Assembly (NCBI GenBank): GCA_023265355.1
Contig: JAHFTZ010000028.1
Span: 431 to 11,532, forward strand
Length of the DNA: 11,102 nt
Reading direction: 5' to 3'
Source of the DNA: Terriglobus sp.
Lineage (GTDB): Bacteria > Acidobacteriota > Terriglobia > Terriglobales > Acidobacteriaceae
Shown: positions 6,170 to 11,102 of the stretch, in pieces
Numbering within the stretch: position 1 is the stretch's first letter
Layout of the letters: each line of letters opens with the position of its first letter
Translations under genes and position numbers: made by a program
Notes under the pieces: model-generated
What the model was told of the DNA's origin: nothing
Seen by the model: only the letters and a program-made list of their open reading frames with translations
The model's database searches: none

Positions 6170-7525
6170 GTGAAGAAAATCCCCAGGAAAATCAAAGTCA
6201 TCGGCGGCGGTCTCGCCGGCCCCGAAGCCGCTCTGCAGGCCGCCAACGCAGGCTGCCAGGTCACGCTCTACGAGATGCGGCCCATCAAGTCCACCGAGGC
6301 CCACCAGACCTCGGACTTTGCCGAGCTCGTCTGCTCCAACTCCCTGAAATCCGAGTCGGAAAACACAGCCCCCTGGCTGCTCAAGCAGGAGATGCGCCTC
6401 GCCGGTGGCCAGCTCATCCGCCACGCCGACGCCACCGCCGTCCCGGCCGGTCACGCCCTCGCCGTCGACCGCATCCTCTTCTCCGAACGCGTCGCCATCG
6501 ACCTCGTCCAACATCCCAACATTACGATCAAGCGAGAAGAGGTCACGACCCTCGAAGAGGACTCCGAAGACACCCTTACCATCCTAGCCAGCGGTCCGCT
6601 GACCTCCGCGCCACTGACCGCCGAACTCCAGCGCCTCACCGGCGCCGACCACCTCGCCTTCTACGACAGCATCGCCCCCATCGTCGACGCCACCACGATT
6701 AATATGGACCGCGTCTACATGGCCGCCCGCTGGGACAAAGGCACCGCCGACTACATTAACTGTCCTTTCACGAAAGAGGAGTACGACGTCTTCCTCGACG
6801 CACTCATCGACTCGCAGAGCGTCGAAGAAAAACAGTGGGAGAAGCTCGACTACTTCGAGGGCTGCCTGCCTATCGAAGTCACGGCCCGCCGTGGCCGCGA
6901 CACCCTCCGCTTCGGTCCCATGAAGCCAGCCGGTCTTACCGATCCCAAAACGGGACGCTGGCCCTACGCCTGCGTCCAGCTTCGCCAGGAGAATCTCCGC
7001 GCCGACAGCTACAACCTCGTCGGTTTCCAGAACCACATCAAGTTCGGCGACCAGCAGCGCATCCTACGCCTCATCCCCGGCCTGGAAAACGCAACCTTCC
7101 TGCGTTACGGTCAGATCCATCGCAACACCTATATCCACGCGCCTTCATTACTCACGGAGACTCTCCAGCTCAAGCAGCACCCCAACATTCTCATAGCGGG
7201 CCAGCTCTCCGGTGTCGAAGGCTACACAGAATCCATCGCCTCGGGCATGCTCGCTGGACGCTACGCCGCCGCTCTTGCCCATGGCGAGACGCCCACACCT
7301 GCTCCGCGCCAGAGCGCCCACGGATCGCTGATGCACTACATCACCCACGCGGAAGATATGGGCGGCGGCAAAGGCAAAGTGAACAAGTTCCAGCCCGCCA
7401 ACATCACCTTCGACCTTATTCCCCCACTCGAAGAAGATCTGCGCAAAAAAATCCGCGATAAGAAAGAACGCCACCGTCTCCAATGCGAACGCGCACTTGA
7501 GGCATGGAACGCGTGGCTCGCATAA
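6170..7525 (+). CDS. trmFO: TrmFO, folate/FAD-dependent tRNA (uracil-54-C5) methyltransferase
   Basis: TrmFO makes ribothymidine at position 54 of tRNA using methylenetetrahydrofolate and FADH2, in the cytoplasm. The 451-residue product fits the family length. It opens with the FAD-binding dinucleotide fold VIGGGLAGPEAALQAANAG, followed by LYEMRP and the hallmark ELVCSNSLKSES with C55. C198 in YINCPFTKEEY is the second conserved cysteine; these match the two cysteines (Cys53 and Cys226 in Bacillus subtilis TrmFO) implicated in catalysis. Further matches are FGPMKPAGLTDP, LVGFQNHIKFGDQQRI, YGQIHRNTYIHAP and the C-terminal GQLSGVEGYTESIASGMLAG. GTG 6170 is chosen because the FAD fold must begin about ten residues later; the open frame upstream to 6023 runs through a repeat hairpin and has no family character. 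The ribosome binding site is weak. The gene stands alone between divergent and downstream units. Confidence 0.95.
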   Translation: MKKIPRKIKVIGGGLAGPEAALQAANAGCQVTLYEMRPIKSTEAHQTSDFAELVCSNSLKSESENTAPWLLKQEMRLAGGQLIRHADATAVPAGHALAVDRILFSERVAIDLVQHPNITIKREEVTTLEEDSEDTLTILASGPLTSAPLTAELQRLTGADHLAFYDSIAPIVDATTINMDRVYMAARWDKGTADYINCPFTKEEYDVFLDALIDSQSVEEKQWEKLDYFEGCLPIEVTARRGRDTLRFGPMKPAGLTDPKTGRWPYACVQLRQENLRADSYNLVGFQNHIKFGDQQRILRLIPGLENATFLRYGQIHRNTYIHAPSLLTETLQLKQHPNILIAGQLSGVEGYTESIASGMLAGRYAAALAHGETPTPAPRQSAHGSLMHYITHAEDMGGGKGKVNKFQPANITFDLIPPLEEDLRKKIRDKKERHRLQCERALEAWNAWLA

Positions 7526-7574
7526 ACGGTACGATGGCAGTCAATCTCTCCCAACGGTAAAAGGAGTCGCCTGC

Positions 7575-8273
7575 ATGGCCATGATCGAGTTCGTCCGCAA
7601 CTACACCGATGAATCCACAGACCGCGGATACCAGTTTGAGTTCCGCTGCGATCACTGCTACAGCGGATACAAGTCTTCCTTCGAACCATCTCTGATCGGC
7701 GCTGCGGGCGGCATCCTGCAGGCCGCTGGCTCGATCTTCGGTGGCATCTTCAGCTCTGCCGGAAACTCCACCTACGATATTCAGCGCGCCATCGGTGGCC
7801 CCGCCCACGATCGTGCCCTGCAGAAAGCCGTCGAAGAGGTCAAGCAGAAGTTTCGCCGTTGCCAGCGCTGCGGCAAATGGGTCTGCGCGGAGATCTGCTG
7901 GAATCAGTCGGCCGCACAGTGCACCGCCTGCACACCCAAGTACGAGCAGGAGGTCATCTCTCAGCGCAACCAGGCGCAGCTCGATGCCACACGGCAGCAG
8001 TTGCAGGAAAAAGCGCTCGGCACCGACTATGTCTCTGGCATCGATATGAATCCAGACGTCCAGGTACGCCTGAACCCCGGAGCCGCCGCACCACAGCTTC
8101 AGGCCTCGGCCACACATTGCACCGCCTGCGGAGCAACGCTCACTGGTGGTAAGTTCTGCGCTGAATGCGGTGCTCCAGCGCCCGCGCCTTCCCCGAAGTC
8201 CTGCTCCGGCTGCGGACACATCTCTTCACCCGGTGCCCGCTTCTGTGAAGAGTGCGGAACCAAACTCGTCTGA
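7575..8273 (+). CDS. Multi-zinc-ribbon protein of unknown function
   Basis: The 232-residue protein starts at ATG 7575, supported by AAAAGGAG at 7559-7566, eight bases upstream. It carries seven CxxC pairs or related cysteine sets: C25-D-H-C28; a cluster C96-x2-C99, C104-x3-C108 and C116-x2-C119; and two C-terminal ribbons, C182-x2-C185 with C195-x2-C198, and C210-x2-C213 with C224-x2-C227. The last two match the double zinc ribbon (DZANK-like) pattern C-x2-C-G...F-C-x2-C-G. Between the first pair and the cluster is a Gly/Ala-rich hydrophobic stretch (about 41-63, GAAGGILQAAGSIFGGIFSS), and residues 123-147 are Gln-rich and probably helical. The ribbons suggest protein-protein or nucleic-acid contacts, but no enzymatic domain is visible. 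It is not obviously in an operon: trmFO ends 49 bases upstream and a likely terminator follows at 8334. Function unknown. Confidence 0.85.
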   Translation: MAMIEFVRNYTDESTDRGYQFEFRCDHCYSGYKSSFEPSLIGAAGGILQAAGSIFGGIFSSAGNSTYDIQRAIGGPAHDRALQKAVEEVKQKFRRCQRCGKWVCAEICWNQSAAQCTACTPKYEQEVISQRNQAQLDATRQQLQEKALGTDYVSGIDMNPDVQVRLNPGAAAPQLQASATHCTACGATLTGGKFCAECGAPAPAPSPKSCSGCGHISSPGARFCEECGTKLV

Positions 8274-8325
8274 TCGTCCTCTCCACATAGAAATAAAAAA
8301 CAAAGCCCCATCGGTAAAGCCAAAG

Positions 8326-8364
8326 CCGGGTGCCCCATGTCCCGCTTTTGGGACATGGGTTTTT
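8326..8364 (+). terminator. GGGTGCCCCAT hairpin repeat, copy 3, likely a rho-independent terminator
   Basis: CCCATGTCCC (8334-8343), loop GCTTTT and GGGACATGGG (8350-8359) form a perfect 10-base stem, followed immediately by five T (8360-8364). It lies 60 bases after the stop of the zinc-ribbon gene. The left part is identical for 19 bases to the copy at 4883, so this is a dispersed repeat that here has terminator form. Confidence 0.7.
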
Positions 8365-8429
8365 CGCAAAGAGTGACTCGGGAAAGCCAAAAGCCAGATC
8401 TCCCAGGCGGCCAGTCCCAAAGCTGGCCC

Positions 8430-8460
8430 GCTGACTCGCGAACTTGCTGACTCGCTGACC
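8430..8460 (+). repeat. Short direct repeats GCTGACTCGC
   Basis: GCTGACTCGC occurs at 8430-8439 and 8446-8455, and a third partial copy GCTGACC starts at 8454. A related CTCGCTCGCTGATCTGC lies at 9584-9600, just after the downstream membrane-protein gene, so the gene is loosely flanked by similar low-complexity sequence. No function is evident. Confidence 0.5.
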
Positions 8461-8500
8461 GCAATGCGTTACCCTGTCTCCTCAAGAGGGAGAACGCAAC

Positions 8501-9583
8501 ATGCGCCGCTACTCCGCAGCAGAAGCCATCACCCCAGCCTGGGAACATGCCAAAGCATGGCTCTGGCAGGGGACTTCGAAAAAGGTCTTCCTCCAACTGG
8601 CAGCCGTAGCCACGCTTGCTGGCACCTTCTCCGCTACCGCCGGCTTCAACTCCTTCCGCCAACGCATGCGCCTGCATTCCATAAACGGCCACCGGCAGGC
8701 CTCGCAGTTTGGGCATGCACCGCATCTCAGCGGGGCCGCCCTCGTTCCCCTCTTCGTCGTCCTCGCAATCCTCGGCGCGATCCTCTTCTACCTTTCCGTG
8801 CGCTTCAAATTCGTTCTCGTCAACGCACTTGCTACCCGCCGCCGAGAGATCCGCCTTCTTTGGGATCTCTATGCGGACATCACATGGCAGTGGATCGCTC
8901 TCACGCTCATTCTTACCCTGGTCGCCGGAGCGCTCGGATTTTCTGCGTTCTTCGGTCTTCGGCATACCGCGCTCGGTCAGGCGGGCAATGCCTCCATGGT
9001 GGTTCTCGGCATCCTCGGCGGCATCGCTCTGGCCATCGCCGCCTGGATTCTCAGAGACTTCGTTCTCCCCGTCCTCGCCCTGGAAGGCGCCACCATTGGT
9101 TTCGCCTGGGAGCGCGCCATGAGTGTGCTCTCGGCAGAACCCGGAGAGTTCGCCCTCTACTTCCTCCTCAAAATCATCCTTACCTTCGTCGTCGCCCTCG
9201 CGCGCCTAATCGTCTTCCTCGTCACTGCCCTTGTCCTCCTTATCCCGTTTCTGCTCGTCGGCATCCTGCCCGCACTTCTCGTCCGCCACGGTGGCCTCGC
9301 CGGTGGAGCCCTTTTCGCCCTGATCGCCCTCGTCCTCTGCATCGCTTACGCCGCCGTAACCATCGTCCTATTCTTCTCCATCAACGGTCCCATCACGGCG
9401 TTCTTTACCTCCTGGGGACTTTACTTCTATGGTGGCCGTTACCCGCTGCTCGGCGAGATGCTCGAACCTTCCATCGCAGTCCCCACCTATACCCCGCCGC
9501 CCTCCTTCCCTTCGCGAGACGAAGAGGAAGATGACCCCGGCAGCGGGCCGAGCCTTCCCCTAAATCCACAACCTGTTACCTAG
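8501..9583 (+). CDS. Multi-pass integral membrane protein of unknown function
   Basis: The 360-residue protein starts at ATG 8501, with GAGGG at 8486-8490 as a plausible ribosome binding site ten bases upstream. Hydrophobic segments lie near residues 28-49, 81-102, 128-150, 163-184, a long one at 220-261 that could span twice, and 267-293, giving about six or seven membrane passes. The N-terminus (YSAAEAITPAWEHAKAWLW) is amphipathic and probably cytoplasmic. The C-terminal ~40 residues are Pro-rich with an acidic run (DEEEDD), probably a soluble disordered tail. The layout resembles uncharacterised bacterial membrane proteins of the glycerophosphodiester-phosphodiesterase membrane-domain or DUF4013/DUF7544 kind, but I cannot assign one firmly. 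No transporter or enzyme signature is seen. It appears monocistronic, between the terminator at 8326 and the ROK gene 151 bases downstream. Confidence 0.75.
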   Translation: MRRYSAAEAITPAWEHAKAWLWQGTSKKVFLQLAAVATLAGTFSATAGFNSFRQRMRLHSINGHRQASQFGHAPHLSGAALVPLFVVLAILGAILFYLSVRFKFVLVNALATRRREIRLLWDLYADITWQWIALTLILTLVAGALGFSAFFGLRHTALGQAGNASMVVLGILGGIALAIAAWILRDFVLPVLALEGATIGFAWERAMSVLSAEPGEFALYFLLKIILTFVVALARLIVFLVTALVLLIPFLLVGILPALLVRHGGLAGGALFALIALVLCIAYAAVTIVLFFSINGPITAFFTSWGLYFYGGRYPLLGEMLEPSIAVPTYTPPPSFPSRDEEEDDPGSGPSLPLNPQPVT

Positions 9584-9734
9584 CTCGCTCGCTGATCTGC
9601 TTCCCTGTTCAACTGCTTACTGCTGCCACGCGGGCCACTTGCCCAACCTGCACCGCAGAGTCCATAATCCGCTCACCACTCTACCGCCCGATTTTTTTGT
9701 AGGCGGAATAACCCAAGCACCCCCGCGAGCCACC

Positions 9735-10640
9735 ATGACCCAGAATGAAATGAAAAACATCGGCCTCACCGTCTCACAACGAGTCGTCGCCGGTATCGTT
9801 GCGAACAACAAGATCACAAGCGAACTTCAGTGCTTTCCCATCTCTGAAGACGAAGAAGACGCCCTCGTCGAACTGCCCCGTGAGGCGCTCGTCAAGGTGA
9901 TGTGCGACGAGATCATTACCCTCGCCAAAACCGTAGAGAGCGTCAACTCCGTAGGCGTCGCTCTTCCCGGCATCATTCGCAACGGCATTGTGGAAGACTC
10001 TCCCAACCTGCCCCAGATAAAGGGAGCCAAGGTCGCAGAAGAGCTCTGTGTCGCTCTCAAGAACCAGGGCATCAGCACAACCGTCAAGGTCGTCAACGAC
10101 GCCGACGCTGTAGCCGCTGGCCTGGCCGCACTCCACGGCAAACTGGAGTCCCTGGTCCGCGTCTGGACCCTCGGCACCGGCGTAGGCTTCGGACGCTATC
10201 CCCTGACCGAAGGCATCTGGGAGGGTGGACACACCGTCGTCTCGCTCGACGATAAAGAAACCTACTGCGGCTGCGGCGGTCGCGGACACGTGGAGGGCAT
10301 CATGGGTCACCGCGCCATGCGCCTCCGCTTCCTGGACATGGAGCCCGAAGACGTCTTCGCCGCTGCGAAAAAGGGCGATCCGCGCTGCGTCGAGTTCAAA
10401 AAGCTCTGGCACAAGGCCCTCGCTGCCGCTACCGCATCGTCCATTCACATCTCAGGCGCGGGCAAGTTTTACATCACCGGATACAACGTTGGTTTTGTGG
10501 AACTGCCGATGCTCCGTGACTACATCGAACAGATGGTCCGCATGAGCCCCCTGCAAGGCTTCTCCATCGAAACCCGCCCCGAAGATGCAAAAAACGAAGT
10601 CCTGGGCGCAGCCGTTCTCGCGCAGCAATCGGTAAAGTAG
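9735..10640 (+). CDS. ROK-family (sugar kinase/regulator fold) protein with atypical N-terminus
   Basis: The 301-residue protein has the core ROK features: VGVALPGII (about 73-81), NLP at 91-93, the catalytic-type N121-D122 in VVNDADAVAAG, the phosphate-2 motif L146-G-T-G-V-G-F-G153, and the metal site E163-G-G-H166 with C178-G-C-G-G-R-G-H-V-E. In that site the usual third cysteine of C-x-C-G-x-x-G-C-x-E is histidine (H185), which could still bind zinc. The N-terminal phosphate-1 loop, normally D-x-G-G-T-K, reads IGLTVSQRVVAGIV, so the ATP-phosphate-binding Asp and Gly-Gly-Thr are missing. There is no helix-turn-helix domain. It may be a divergent sugar kinase or a non-catalytic sugar sensor. 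ATG 9735 is used; ATG 9750, which begins MKNIGL, is equally plausible, and neither has a clear ribosome binding site. A DUF1080-like gene follows after a repeat. Confidence 0.85.
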   Translation: MTQNEMKNIGLTVSQRVVAGIVANNKITSELQCFPISEDEEDALVELPREALVKVMCDEIITLAKTVESVNSVGVALPGIIRNGIVEDSPNLPQIKGAKVAEELCVALKNQGISTTVKVVNDADAVAAGLAALHGKLESLVRVWTLGTGVGFGRYPLTEGIWEGGHTVVSLDDKETYCGCGGRGHVEGIMGHRAMRLRFLDMEPEDVFAAAKKGDPRCVEFKKLWHKALAAATASSIHISGAGKFYITGYNVGFVELPMLRDYIEQMVRMSPLQGFSIETRPEDAKNEVLGAAVLAQQSVK

Positions 10641-10689
10641 GGTCGTACCATCTCAACGGAAATCTCCGTCATCTCGACCCAGTAATACC

Positions 10690-10816
10690 GTCATCTCGAC
10701 CGAAGCGGAGAGATCTGCTTCGGTCATCGCGCAAAGCGTGATCAGGTGTGCCTCCGGCACATGGCAGAAGCAGATTTCTCCACTCCCTAAGCTTTGCTCT
10801 GGTCGGTCGAAATGAC
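10690..10816 (+). repeat. GTCATYTCGACC palindromic repeat, full element C (MITE-like)
   Basis: The ends are inverted repeats: GTCATCTCGACCG (10690-10702) and CGGTCGAAATGAC (10804-10816), with one mismatch. Inside, GCGGAGAGATCTGCTTC on the left pairs with the inverted GAAGCAGATTTCTCC on the right, and a central hairpin TGTGCC/GGCACA with loop TCC lies at 10747-10761. A truncated extra start GTCATCTCGACC precedes it at 10668-10679. It fills most of the 287-base gap between the ROK gene and the last gene. No open frame inside resembles a protein. Confidence 0.85.
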
Positions 10817-10927
10817 TGCGCCGGTTTATTTCGCTCGGTCGGTCGCCCTTCCAACGCTCTACGCCGGGGACGCGAGCGGATAAGCATCGCCACCCATCAC
10901 CCTGATCCTGTATCCTTCCTCGCAATC

Positions 10928-11102
10928 ATGCGCCTACAAATTTCTCGTTCTCTGACGTTCGCCGTCCTGATGGCTCTGGCGCTTCCCCTCGCCGCCCAGA
11001 CGCCCGCCACCGGTCCAGCACCCAAACACGAAGACACCGAGGTCTACACTCCTGTTCCTCCTGTCGTCACACCAGGAACCACGAACGACGCCCCGCCCTC
11101 TG
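10928..11102 (+). CDS. N-terminus of an exported protein, probably DUF1080 (3-keto-disaccharide hydrolase) family
   Basis: The frame opens at ATG 10928 and runs off the window after 58 codons. Residues 1-24 form a signal peptide (a basic MRLQISRSL start, a hydrophobic core, then LPLAAQ). The following low-complexity segment (TPATGPAPKHEDTEVYTPVPPVVTPG, then NDAPPS) resembles the linker that precedes the DUF1080 domain in acidobacterial proteins, where an E-D-T-E-V-x-x-P-V-P stretch leads into a beta-sandwich starting near DAIVLFDG. That domain itself lies outside the window, so the family is inferred from the linker only and from memory of related proteins. Signal peptide and coding status are more certain than the family. 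Confidence 0.55.
   Translation, partial: MRLQISRSLTFAVLMALALPLAAQTPATGPAPKHEDTEVYTPVPPVVTPGTTNDAPPS

Noticed and set aside
8464-9534. A 356-codon plus-strand frame overlapping the membrane-protein gene.
   Set aside because: Its translation is Arg/Pro/His-rich without pattern, whereas the overlapping frame gives clean membrane helices and has a plausible ribosome binding site.
9687-9710. A terminator-like CCGCC...GGCGG hairpin with a T-run upstream of the ROK gene.
   Set aside because: The T-run lies in the loop, not after the stem, and the stem is only five pairs.
1-11102. A new defence, mobile or biosynthetic system spanning the window.
   Set aside because: Gene content is a mix of independent household and exported functions, with no integrase, nuclease, toxin, helicase or synthase cluster; only the repeats and single-gene oddities stand out.

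Overview
The window looks like a chromosomal segment of a soil Acidobacteriota, probably Terriglobales/Acidobacteriaceae (Granulicella, Terriglobus or Edaphobacter type). The reasons are a high-GC coding style with C/G-rich third positions, a TIGR03435-family protein (a paralogous family strongly expanded in this group), a DUF1080-like exported protein start, a bacterial TrmFO, and two families of dispersed palindromic repeats in the intergenic gaps. The taxonomic call is inference from family content.

Layout. Positions 2-601 hold the C-terminal end of a secretin-like protein cut by the window edge. Next come a secreted serine hydrolase of the beta-lactamase/esterase fold (827-1906) and an exported creatininase-family gene (1965-2849) interrupted by one in-frame TAG inside its conserved HAG..ETS motif. 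An acyltransferase (2939-3739) and a membrane GT2 glycosyltransferase (3740-4858) abut with no intergenic base and probably form a lipid/glycolipid operon. A roughly 330-bp gap (4859-5189) is filled with repeats. The TIGR03435 gene is the only minus-strand gene (5190-5972) and is divergent from trmFO (6170-7525). Then follow a multi-zinc-ribbon protein (7575-8273), a likely hairpin terminator, a six-to-seven-pass membrane protein (8501-9583), a ROK-family protein with a lost N-terminal phosphate motif (9735-10640), another mosaic repeat, and the signal-peptide start of a probable DUF1080 protein that runs off the end.

How they work together. Apart from the acyltransferase/glycosyltransferase pair, the genes look like independent units. 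Several products are exported (serine hydrolase, creatininase-like protein, TIGR03435 protein, the last gene), as expected for a soil heterotroph. trmFO is a tRNA-modification housekeeping gene.

I see no phage, CRISPR, insertion sequence, toxin-antitoxin or defence locus, and no tRNA or rRNA. The most notable signals are the two repeat families, one showing compensatory changes in a central hairpin, the nonsense codon in the creatininase gene, and the atypical ROK protein.
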